From assembly GCF_007655135.1 (NCBI RefSeq), contig NC_045129.1, positions 36,705,122 through 36,769,121 of the forward strand: 64,000 bases of DNA, read 5' to 3'. The stretch comes from Punica granatum. Lineage: Eukaryota; Streptophyta; Magnoliopsida; Myrtales; Lythraceae. The notes below the pieces were generated by a model. That model ran no database searches, had not been told where the DNA came from, and saw nothing but the letters and a program-made list of their open reading frames with translations. The translations under genes were made by a program, and so were the position numbers. Positions 50,061 to 60,338 of the stretch are shown here, in pieces. Within the stretch, counting starts at the first letter, position 1. Every line of letters begins with the position of its first letter.

Positions 50061-50493
50061 TGCTGTTAATCATTCTTTGATTTTGTAGCTTTTCCAATCT
50101 CATAGTGAGCAGAGTTCTCATATGCTTGAGGCTGTGAATTTTAGCACATATTCTTGCGGCTGTGAATTTGTGAATTTTGCTGTTGAACTTGGTATCACGT
50201 ATTTGTATTCTCAGCACTGTGATTTTTGCTGCTGAACTTGGTATCACATGGACTTGGTAGCACATGAATTTTGCTGCATTTGCTTGGTGCTCTGTTTAGG
50301 TACCTGAATTATGTTTGCGTGCGGTTGCTTAGTCTGTTGCCGTGCATGTGCTTGGTGCTTGTATTCACAGCACATGTACTTGTATGTTTAATTTCATGGT
50401 CTTGCTTTTCAGATTATTAGCCCATTTGGAAGCGACATTGAACAAAGACAGTACAACCAGAGAGAGAGAACAGAGAGGGGAATCACAATAGAT

Positions 50494-50931
50494 ATGGGAG
50501 GTGAGGGAAGCCATTGGAGTGGGACAAACCAATATGTCCAAAAGTCCACGGCTTATTCACCGGTTGAGGAATCAGTCAATCTCTGTGGGTGTGGAAGGAA
50601 GCTCCTAGTACAAACATCTACAAAGAAGCAGAGCTATGGTAGGCGTTTCCTTAGTTGTCCCTTATGGAAAAGAAGTGATCTTACATGTGGATACTTTGAA
50701 TGGGTTGATAATGAGGAGCAACTTGAAGTGCAGCAGACTGCAAGACCCCGGACTGGAGCTTCTTTTACATCCCCGAAGAAACAAGCTTTAAATGGAGAAG
50801 ATAACAAGCTCATAAAGAAGATGAAGAAGAAAATTCAAATGTATGAACATGAAAACAAAATGCTTAAGATTGCATGTGGTGTATTGGTTTTCATCATTGT
50901 TTTAGTCGTAATTTGTGTTGTATTGAGATGA
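50494..50931 (+). CDS. GRF-type zinc-finger, coiled-coil, membrane-anchored protein carried by the MULE
   Basis: A single open frame of 145 residues from ATG 50494. Residues 31-70 form a GRF zinc finger: Cys31-Gly-Cys33, then GRRF at 49-52, Cys55, Cys65 and the GYFEW end (66-70). Residues 100-125 are Lys/Glu-rich and coiled-coil-like (NKLIKKMKKKIQMYEHENKM). Residues 125-144 (KIACGVLVFIIVLVVICVVL) are one membrane span at the extreme C terminus, so it would be tail-anchored. A splice acceptor (TTTTCAG at 50412) precedes the start by 81 bp and could join a 5' exon inside the left TIR. GRF fingers bind nucleic acid in other proteins. Small GRF plus transmembrane proteins are abundant in plant annotations as uncharacterised proteins. 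Whether this one is a core transposon gene or a captured host gene is unknown. Confidence 0.8.
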   Translation: MGGEGSHWSGTNQYVQKSTAYSPVEESVNLCGCGRKLLVQTSTKKQSYGRRFLSCPLWKRSDLTCGYFEWVDNEEQLEVQQTARPRTGASFTSPKKQALNGEDNKLIKKMKKKIQMYEHENKMLKIACGVLVFIIVLVVICVVLR

Positions 50932-51037
50932 CTCTGGTATTGATAATATAATACAATGTTTGACTTTGCGTAATCTGCTGTTATTGTTGCAAATTCTACG
51001 TGGCTTTCTGTTATTGTTACCTGTAATGTATTTTTTA

Positions 51038-51480
51038 GACAGAATACAGAAGAAAATGCATTTTTCAACAGAATACAAAATAATTTGTATTTTTCACCAG
51101 AATACATAACATAAAGCTTTTTTTCAACAGAATATAAAACAATTTGCATTTTCTAACAGAATACATAACATAAAGCGTTTTTTCAACAAAATACATAACA
51201 AAATGCATTTTTTCAACAGAATACAAAACATAATGCATTTTTCCAACATAAAACATAACAGAAAGTGTTTTTTCAACAGAATACATAACAAAATTCGTTT
51301 TATGTATAGAATACATAACATAATGCATTTTTCCAACATAATACATAACAAAAAGTGTTTTTCAACAGAATACATAACAGAATGCGTTTTTCCAACATAA
51401 TACATAACAGAATGCATTTTCATCTTTAGAATACATAACAGAAAGCGTTTTTTCAACAAAATACCACACATAATACATAA
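51038..51480. repeat. 30-bp-unit minisatellite between the two MULE genes
   Basis: About 15 tandem units of close to 30 bp built on 'aacagaatacataacaaaat' plus 'gcatttttc'. Variants include 'cataatacataac' and 'tagaatacataac'. Because the period is a multiple of three, several frames stay open for many units; on the minus strand they would encode ten-residue repeats such as VEKTLYVMYS. The array lies between the convergent 3' ends of the two transposon genes. Confidence 0.9.
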
Positions 51481-51575
51481 CCACAAACATACAACTATTG
51501 CAGGTCTCGTTGACATCTCATTAGGTGAAACTACAATTAAAACTATACAAACTGCCTATCGGGTCTACTAACTCA

Positions 51576-54395
51576 TCAAGATCTTCGACTAATGGTGTTT
51601 GATCCTTGTGATGAGCTTGAATGAGAAGTTGAAGCTGAAGCTGTTGAAGCTGGTGCAAGTCCTCTTGGCCTTATAGGAGGGGCTCTATAAGCATGAGCAC
51701 TCCAATTGCCTCTACCCATCACTGCTGCAGGAAACCTGAATGGAAATGTACTTGGACTTTGAGATGGATTAAATGGTGTTGGAGGCCTCCAATTAGGACC
51801 TTGGTTTACCGGTATCCCCATTCCTGAGCTAAAAGTCCTTCGTTGAACCTGTAAAAACAAGATTAGACAATATGTTGGCATCCCTTAATTAAAACAAAAT
51901 TGTAATACTCAATGTAAGTTCAATCAACCTGTGCAGAAGAATGTGAAGCCGATCGAATGGATCCCATTGAAACAGGTACGCTAGGCCCGAGGATGATAGA
52001 GTCTTGAGACCCTACAATGGGGACTGAGGGGTCTACGGGGGCTTCAACCTATCAAAAGAGCAAAACAATTTGCATTTATAAGACACAACTAATTAAATTT
52101 ATCATAGTTAACATAATAAACAATGGTCAAACTTGTGAATCAGATGCATTTAGACCCTCCATTGTTCTTCTATTTCCCCTCATATTTGGAGCATCATTAG
52201 TGGCTTCATTCATACATCTTCTAATGTTATGCCCAGCCTCTCCACATCTAGAGCAGTGAATCTCACCATACTTTCTTGTTGCCTTGGACGAGTTGACAGA
52301 GTTGCTTGCCTCACCTTCAGATTGCCTTCTCCTTTGCTTAGGCCTTCCAGCTGGTCTTTTAAATGCTGGTGGTTCAATTGGTGGCAGTTCTGTGCGGTTC
52401 CAGTCACTTTCACCAGTAATTGGTTCGATGTACGGAACATATGTGGCTCTCCATCGTTAAGTAGAATACCATGAATGAACATACTTCTCGGGTTCCAAAT
52501 TATTATAAGCCATGCAAGCAATAGCATGTGCACAAGGTATCCCAGTTAACTGCCACATTCTACAACTGCAAGTTCCAGCACCTAAATCTACAACCTTGCA
52601 TTGAGGCCTTTTCCACACTTGAAATTTGTAACCATCTGCATCACCAACCCACTCAAGAGTCCAATATGAACTATCTTTTCTAGACTTGTCTAGCCTACTT
52701 TGTGCTACTGGACAAATTGGACCCACAAAGCTATTTGCCTTCAATCTGTGCTTATTCATCTTCCCCATCAAATAACATCTAATCTCTTCAAGCATCGTAA
52801 TGATTGGCTTACCTCTGAACTTCACAATCTTCGAGTTAAACTGCTCACAAGTATTATTTAGTAGATTATCATTTTTAGAATAATCACTAAATCCAGCTTT
52901 GCTCCAAGCGTTAGGATTAAATCTCTTCAGCCATGCCCATGCATCCTCATTCATTCTCTTCATTATCATCATATTACGTTCAAACTCCACCATTGTGGTA
53001 CTTCTTGCACATTTCCATAGTTGCTTGGTTAGTTCCATGTTCTTGAATTTGCTGTAGAAGTTCCTCCATATGTGCAATACACAATTTCTATGTGGAGCAC
53101 CATGACATAATTCCTCCAAAGCCAATTTCAAACCCTGCAATAATCTTTATTGTCAAATAATATTCTAGTTTTATTCAATATTAATAAATAATAGTTAATT
53201 GATAGGTACCTTCTGCTGATCTGATATAAAGTTCCAACCATTGTCACTGTACTGTCCAATATCCCCAAGCAAATTACTCAAAAACCAACTCCATGTATCC
53301 CTACTTTCTTGCGCAACAACAGCTATTGCAATCACATAGAAATGTTGATTGCCATCTTGAGCAACAACAGACAATAACTGTCCTCCATAATACCCCTTTA
53401 GAAAACACCCATCCAACCCAATGAGGGGTCTGCATTCTTCTTTAAACCCCTGTACATTTGCATTAAAGCAAATGTATAGCCTATCAAATGTTGGTGGCAG
53501 CTCTAAAGTAGGTCTATGTACTGTCAAACCAAATGTAGAATTAGGATTTCGTCTCCTAAGCTCCTCACAATAGTCCCACAATTTTTGATATTGCAACCTC
53601 TCAGATCCCTCTACAATTTTCCTGGCCACGCTCATTGCTCTGTATATCTGATAGTCATCTACATGAATACCTCTATACCTTTTAAACCACTCAAAAGCAT
53701 CATGTGCTGACATTGTCGGGTAAGATCTTAATTCATCAACAAGTTGAGCAGCCAACCACTTCTTATTAGCTTGCTTGTTTTTGAATCCCCTAGCACAAGT
53801 ATGTGGCTCCACAAACTTCTTTATTTTGAAAGTTTTCACCTCATTACTCCAAGAACAAAAGATCTCCCATTTGCACCCTTCCGATCTACACTTTGCCCTA
53901 ACCCTTTTGTTGTCATTCTTCACAAACTTGAACACCCTTCCTATTGCTATGTTATAATCTGTCACAGCTTTCTTGAACATAGTTAAGTTTGTGAATAACA
54001 TATGTAACTGTAATTGAACCTCCCCAAACGTGGCATTCTCATCAAACTCGGGGTACTTTCTTAACTCATCTTCACCATTGTCATCATCAGAGATACACTT
54101 GTCCACTAACTCTTCTGAAATATAGCCTTCCTCTTCGTCACTAGATATAACCATATCCGCTGTTGTTGGTGATAATCTAACAACTATTTCCTCCCCATTT
54201 TCAGAATCTGATCGATCACCAAGATGCTCTTCTTCTTCACCCAAATGACCTTCAGCATCGTCATTAACCAAAATGCATTCTTCATCCCAATAAACTCCTG
54301 AATCAACATGTTCAGCACCTTCATATTCAAACTGATCCTCCTACCTATTTACATCAAATCCTTCAAGATTATTTTCCTCACCAACCTCATAATCA
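51576..54395 (-). pseudogene. MULE transposase (MURA-like), two nonsense codons
   Basis: Four supported exons on the minus strand: about 54395-53210, 53134-52133, 52048-51929 and 51848-51576, with GT-AG introns in phase 0. Order of features: an acidic N-terminal stretch; the MuDR N-terminal region (FKKAVTDYNIAIGRVFKFVK, with a C/H zinc-binding pattern); the DDE core with LIGLDGCFLKGYYGGQL (first Asp), FISDQQKGL (second Asp, spanning the intron) and NNTCEQFNSKI (Glu); a SWIM finger CSCRMWQLTGIPCAH; and a CCHC knuckle CSRCGEAGHNIRRC. An in-frame TAG at 54341-54343 and TAA at 52457-52459 interrupt it; sequence on both sides is in frame and coherent. Translation from the internal ATG at 54154 would keep the DDE core and SWIM finger but lose the knuckle. 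The first exon and true start codon, probably fed from the right TIR, were not found. Confidence 0.85.
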
Positions 54396-54811
54396 TTCCT
54401 TCACAAAACCAAACAATATAGTTAATATATAATTAATACCAAATAGAAAGACCAATTGGAATGAAAGACAGATAGTGCTCATTGCCCAGAGTAATGATTC
54501 CTGATAAACTAAATCACTAAGCTCCCTACTACTGAACAATCCACGAAAATAAATATAGCAATGATTCATGCACTTGGCAACCCTTTCCAATTTCCTTATG
54601 AGACACTGGTTATATCAGTTCAGATACATATTCAACATATCACTCACTTACTGCCATTAGGAAATATCCACACCTAAGCAGTCTATCCCCTGAATTAAAT
54701 ATCCGCCCTACCATAATCAACCGAGAGTATACAAAACGCAGGCTCACTTAATGCCAATTTCACCAGATTGAACTCCTTAGCAGAACGCATTCAACATCAT
54801 ACTACCAATAC

Positions 54812-55905
54812 CAAGCATGATAAATCTAGGTCCAGGGAAGCTTAAAAATTGAAAAATGAGAACCAGATCGGACTTTACAGCCAAGATTAGAACACAAAAC
54901 TAATAAAATCTACAGCTTCATGCAGCTTCTAACTTATGCATGAGACCTCATTTAGTTATCTGCACAAATACGTGATCCATAATCAGAACTCCAGAAAGTA
55001 CGCAAGGCAAAAAATTCACAAAACTTCACCAAAATCGAGTTATAGTAAAAAAGGAGATCAAAGCAGAAGCTTCTTAGATATCCTAGACTCCATCGGTCGC
55101 TTTCAAGGCTTGATTAAAGAATCGGCAAAGTAGGCATAATCTACCAACATATCCCAGTCGAACAAGAATTATTCACAATCAACTAGAAAGGAAATTGAAG
55201 CTTAAGGACTGTAAAAAGGAGTAATCGATCAGAAAGCCTCGGAGATGATCATAAGCCTTCGCCCATAAAGCATCAGCATGATTCTTAGGGGGAGTTGAAC
55301 TCACCTGCTCCCCATGTGCAACAATCGGGCTTCTCACGGCCGGCTGGGGCAATCGGAAGAAAGAAATCTTCACAACAATTGCCTTCTCGAAAGAAATCCG
55401 ATGGCCGGCTGGGGCAATTTCAACACTGAATCCGACAAGCGCGACTTCGGGGACCAGAACACAGCAGAACCAGTGCAACTTCGGGCAGCAGAACACACCA
55501 GAACCAGCGCGACTTTGAGCTGAGCAGAACACAGCAGACGAGCAACACTTCGGGCAGCAGAATGAGGAAGCAGAACAAAGCGGCTGTCGGGCTTCTCTCC
55601 GAAAAACAACCACCAGAAAACTTGCGGCGGCTGGAGGAAGAACACTACGGAATCGGAAGAAGGCAGGGTTTGCTCGATTTGGAGGAAATTCGAGCGGGAA
55701 AGCGTGAAGAAGATGAGCAGGGGCGACCAAGTTCGACCCTCACGGCGTCTAGTTGGGTTTCCGTCAGGGACTTGCAATGTTTGGAACAGAAGGACCAATT
55801 GGTCCAAAGGTTTCAAACGGCCGAACCAAATAGTATAGGGAAAATCTTTCGGGGATGAAGTTGCCGTGAGCAGCATCTTTGAGGGACCAAATTGTCTATT
55901 TTGTC
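54812..55905 (-). repeat. Right terminal inverted repeat (1,094 bp)
   Basis: Inverted copy of 48163-49256, same length. By eye I count about 14 base differences. The mirror-image splice donor ends an exon at 55305, again 601 bp from the terminus, suitably placed to supply a 5' exon to the minus-strand transposase. Confidence 0.93.
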
Positions 55906-55915
55906 ATTGGACAAG
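55906..55915. repeat. 10-bp target-site duplication, right
   Basis: ATTGGACAAG, identical to 48153-48162, directly follows the right terminus GTCTATTTTGTC. Confidence 0.92.
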
Positions 55916-57252
55916 CTTAGCTGTCTGATGTTTTAGATTACTAGTTACCACGCGATATGAATAAGGATTCATTTACTGCACGATTGACCATCCATAGTCG
56001 GTCATAATCATTTTCCGATTGCTTTGATGAACGTTAATGATATTGTAAGCCTACTGTACTTGAACTCGATGAATTTCTTACCACATCGCAGTTTTGAGAC
56101 GGTCGGATAATATTCCAATTATATTTCTTGACATCGAAGCTGTCAATTGATAATTCCCTCCCTCTTAGAATTGCAAAGCTGGGCTTGAAGGGGAGAATCT
56201 CGATTCCAGGCTTGAGGGGAATAATAGGTGGCCCGACTTGTCAAGCCGGAATTGTCATTCTAAGCAGCCCAACCAAACAGGACGTAATAACGTCCATAAA
56301 TGGTTATGAAATGGATTCAAAAATTTCAAATGCCAGCCATGAACTAATTTTATTCCTAAAATTTACCAAAATTTGTTTTACATTTCTTGCTTCCATCCAT
56401 CCCATCTTGGAAATGATGGAAACCATATCACATTCTCAGACATGATGCATTCTCCATCAAGAATCTTAGGATAGACAACTCGATTCCGTGAATCACCTAT
56501 CTTGCTAATACCCGATAGCTTCAGGGAGTCGAGAATCAACGGCAATTACATCCTCGGAGCTTCAAGTGATAGAAAGGGAGTGGAGAAGCCTTCCCATAAT
56601 CTGATCCCCACCTGCATATATTGGAATGAAAGAAGATCTGATCAAACATTGGTTTTGTGCTGGTCAAGCTGATTCTACTCGTCATCTTACTAAGACTAAG
56701 AGCAGCAATTACATTGATCCATCCGAGAAAAACCTAATAATTTGCTTTCACATATTCATTTTGCACAATGCAAATCACACTGTATTCTTCTTTAGCTGAC
56801 CAAAGAGCTTTCAGGGTTTTATAGCAAGCAAACAAAGTGAAGCATGTACAAGTATAGGCTGGAATCCATTAAGTGTAAGCAAAATGGTATATCGTACAGA
56901 TTGCTCGATGGAAGGTGCTACTATAGTTACAGGAGCATAAGAACTTACCCGATTGGAACCAGGAATTCCCCCGAGGACCCAGCAGAAATAGGAAATAATC
57001 AAAGATCCTCAATTGGATTCTTTCTTTCCTGGATGAAAGTTTACACAGCCAAGATATAATTCAGGTAACCGTACAAAGTACAGGAGAAATTTTCCTTAAC
57101 TGCCCAAGAAAAATCCATCGTGAGAATAGTTAATACAGGAGACATATATACAATCCATAATTGAATAGCTAAATCACTGCAGGGGTCAAATTTTTAACTG
57201 GAAATATGAAAATTAGGCTTACCAGGTCAAACAAAAACGGTAACTCGACAGC
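55916..57252. other. Displaced HAD-gene upstream region and DUF616 3' region
   Basis: Before the MULE inserted, sequence from 55916 onward adjoined the HAD-hydrolase leader, so its original promoter is probably here. The end towards 57252 should include the 3' untranslated region of the DUF616 gene. Short frames at 56128-56445 and 56811-57059 have no recognisable domain. Confidence 0.45.
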
Positions 57253-59613
57253 TCAAGGAGCATTTGGTGGCGATGGAAATTCCCTATGGTGGAACAGCTT
57301 CACCAGTGCTCTTCGCTCACAATCCTGAACAAATCCCAAGACAGTAGATTAGTTCGATTAGACATTGATTTGAAAGCAATGTATAATATATATATATATA
57401 TATCATCCTTAAAAGATGAAAGTGTTCATTATGGTAAGGACCATAATGGAACTACCAAAAGACAATAGGTACAGATATGTTACCTTAAACATGTTTAAGC
57501 GAAATGGTCTGTCAGGATTCTGTCTTTTCAATTTCAAGTATGTGTAAGCAAAGCTTAATTGATCTCGTGAGGTAAATCGATCAACCTCATTGAACCAGAG
57601 ACATGAAAACAAATTAGACATTGGTGTGTGGGCCCTCACAATAAACGAGCCTTCTGGAACATCTACAGAGGATATTATCCAATGTTAGCAGAAACAAGTA
57701 TGCAATTTCAGAAATAGAAGAAGCAAGTTGAGACTTACAGCTGGGAAGAGGAGTATTTGGATCTGTAGCATCAAACTTGATTAGGCCATCAGACTGATAA
57801 AACATAAACTGTTCGTCAATGGCTTTATGATAGTATTTGTTGAGCCGCTTATTCTGGAGAACCTCCTCCCAGACACAGTGGCGCACATAATGGTTTGAAA
57901 TGGCATATTCTGACCTAGTCCGCCATAAGAAGTACTCAATAATGAGCATCGGATCAGTGTTGAGTCGCAATTTACTGTCAAGCCATATGGAATACCTAGA
58001 CAAAAGAGGAGAAAGGATGGATTGTAATAAGAGCTGAGAGAATCAAAAGAAGGTTGGAGAAGCAGACCATTAATGTTAAGAAATGGCAACTACTTACCTT
58101 GAAGACGGGAAAAGCCGGTGTGACAAGAATTTAGGCACCTTCCCAGTTCGCCTCATATCCTCATAGGGTAGGTTCTTCACTACAACTACTCTCCATAAAC
58201 CAATCTTTCCATTATCATCGGGGGCATTCCCTTCTGATGCCAAAGTAGACAAGGTAGGCTGATCCACGAACATAACAAAACAAACATTCTTCTTGGAATA
58301 TTCACTCATCTGCAGCAGATTGCCCGTGTCAATTTGGAAACATACAAAGACAGCAAGCTATTTATTTCCTCGAGCCAGCGTGCATCTCATAATTATTTAG
58401 ATCATACATAACATGAGAGCACATGCACAAATAAAACGGCAGATTTTATCACTAAAAGATTCAAGAGTATCAATGCACCAAGAGGGTGTAAAACCACTGT
58501 GTGAGGAATTTACAAAACTGCAAAAGCATTATTGTCTAATAGAATGCCTTTATTGATAAATCTCATTGACATCCTAAGGTTTTACAGAGTAGATTCAGCA
58601 AGGAGCCCACCAATTACTTGTAAAAGCCAAACTAGTTGATATAAGACTTTAACACGTTCCATATACTAAACAGCTTGGAAATGTCTAAATCTAATGATTA
58701 TTTACCAGTTTGCTCGTTGGCCTCCTCAAAAAATCAGAGCTCCCAAATATGCAAGAAGATACCACAATCATGCATTTATTCATGAATATCTTGTCCTTCT
58801 CTTCCAAATCGAATCCCGTGCTGGGGGAGCCTGCTGGACCTTTGACGAAACCACAATGAAGTGTTTGACTCCTCGCATAAAATGTCATTTTTCTCTCGTC
58901 AAGGGTTTGGTGTCCAGCGAAACTTGCTCCCAAAGAAGTGTTATCTTCCCTGTCAATATACTGTAGTGAAAATTTCGCGAATTCCTCAAAAGCGGCGGGT
59001 TCAACTAGGTTCTCAACGGTTTCCAACAATCCAACTTCACAAGGAAAGTCTGAAACGTCGACAAAGAACACAGATAGAATTAATATGCTCTAACCAAGCT
59101 AAAGTAGTGGTGCCTTATCACTTCATTAACAACTACTTACATTTTCCACGGTGCTTGCTTTTTGGCGGGCCCTCAACATCGGACTCCACTCGCAATTCTC
59201 TCACTACCTGGGTAGATGGACTCCGGTTTTCGATCTTACCTGCAGCAAGTGGTAACTCTATATAGCGGACAGATACATTTATGAAGAAGCCCAGTAAACA
59301 AGAATCAACAGAACATTAATAGTTTAGAGTATAACAGCAATATCAGATCGCACTCGGAGATGGAAAGATTTCAGTACAAGCTATATTTGAAAAACATCCA
59401 AAGGACTGATACCCGAACTATATTTCCTTATTAAGATTGAGAGATAAGAGATGTCGGAGTCTCACCGTGCAAGAGCAAGTTTAGGCCAAAAGCTGCCAGG
59501 CAGAACACGAAAATGACTGCAATTAGGAGCACCAGACGCGAGAACCTGTGCTTACTGATCCTTCTCCCTCTCCTCTCAGACAAGAGCTCGTTCTTGAGCT
59601 TGGTCGGTCCCAT
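57253..59613 (-). CDS. DUF616 / MUCI70-TOD1-type Golgi glycosyltransferase-like protein
   Basis: Seven coding exons: 59613-59466, 59257-59141, 59049-58706, 58309-58098, 57995-57739, 57662-57484 and 57324-57253, phases closing, 442 residues. It is a type II membrane protein: a basic N-terminal tail (KLKNELLSERRGRRISKHRF), one span at about residues 27-47, then a short stem. The luminal DUF616 domain covers about residues 90-430, with CMIVVSSCIFGSSDFLRRP, NVCFVMFVDQPTL, GLWRVVVVKNLPYEDMRRTG, the family signature KFLSHRLFPSSRYSIWLDSK (Asp280), WEEVLQNKRLNKYYHKAIDE and SFAYTYLKLK. Family members include MUCI70, implicated in seed mucilage pectin synthesis, and TOD1, reported as an alkaline ceramidase, so the reaction is not settled. 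The gene is divergent from ORC6; start codons are 725 bp apart. Confidence 0.92.
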
Positions 59614-60338
59614 TTTTCCGCTCCTTCCGAGGAACCAGCTAGCTCATCTCTGTGCAAATCACAGTGACAATTAAGATGCAAATGCGGTTGGAATCCGTTA
59701 AGCTCGCATTGGAAGGAACCGAGAGGAAACGAACCATCTGCATTACCAGAAGAGAGATCTCACCGACAGAACACTGTGCAGTGGGAGAGGGAGAGAGATC
59801 GACCGAGCAGGGAGGACTAGTTCTTCTTCAAGCAGGCAGCTTTCAGTCATTTTGATACGCTCCTGCGTCCGAGAATCGAGCTTTGAGCTTTCTTCTTTGG
59901 CGTCCGTCCGAATCGAGCTCAACTGCTCAGAGCTTCTCTTCTCCCATGGTGATTGATGTTAGAACACCGACGGGAAGGAAAAAGGAAAAGTGCTTAATTA
60001 CAAAACTCCCCCATATTTTGTGTTTTCAGCAATGAACCCCTCAAAGTTTTCAGTTAGTCCTTCCATGGGCCGGGCCGATATAAAGGCCCGGATGGCCAAG
60101 TGAGGCCCGAAGGGAAACGGGTCCGGCCTTCTCTGGAGCGCCAAACGTTCAAAAATTTCAAATTGCGGGAGCCGAAACCGCAGGCGCCGGATCCCATTTC
60201 GCGCTCCCGCCAAATTCCAAATCCATATCTCCTTCTTCCTCCCCTCTCTCCCTCTCTCTCTCTCTCTCACTACAGACCATAGCTCTCCTCCTCCGCCTCT
60301 CTTCACCCACTGAAACCTTCCCTCCATTGCCCTTGGAG
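59614..60338. promoter_or_regulatory. Shared divergent promoter of the DUF616 gene and ORC6
   Basis: The 725 bp between the two start codons must contain both 5' leaders and promoters. On the ORC6 side it is GC-richer and holds a pair of E2F-type sites (60197-60214). Pyrimidine tracts (CTCTCT) at 60240-60270 are likely ORC6 leader sequence. Confidence 0.6.
60197..60214. promoter_or_regulatory. Paired E2F-type sites upstream of ORC6
   Basis: TTTCGCGC at 60197-60204 and, on the opposite strand, TTTGGCGGG at 60214-60206. Both fit the E2F consensus WTTSSCSS and they are separated by one base. They lie about 125-140 bp upstream of the ORC6 start codon. Arabidopsis ORC genes are known E2F targets, so S-phase control of this copy is a reasonable inference. 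Confidence 0.6.

Larger units (their letters stand above)
48163..55905. mobile_element. MuDR-like (MULE) transposon, 7,743 bp
   Basis: The element is bounded by a perfect 10-bp target duplication and by 1,094-bp terminal inverted repeats starting GACAAAATAGAC. It contains two genes transcribed inward: a GRF-zinc-finger protein on the plus strand (50494-50931) and a MULE transposase on the minus strand (51576 to about 54400). A 30-bp-unit minisatellite (51038-51480) lies between their 3' ends. This is the architecture of maize MuDR (mudrA and mudrB convergent, TIR promoters), but the second protein differs in domain type. About 14 substitutions and no net length difference between the two repeats suggest a fairly recent insertion, though gene conversion between TIRs could give the same result. 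Two nonsense codons in the transposase suggest that this copy is no longer autonomous. Confidence 0.92.

Noticed and set aside
51065..51516. Repeat-rich open frames of 93-130 codons on the minus strand
   Set aside because: Open only because the 30-bp minisatellite unit is a multiple of three; no start or splice context.
52430..52490. A short intron removing the TAA in the transposase (GTATGT to GGAG)
   Set aside because: It would be about 42 bp, below the usual minimum for plant introns, and would delete coding sequence that aligns sensibly in frame.
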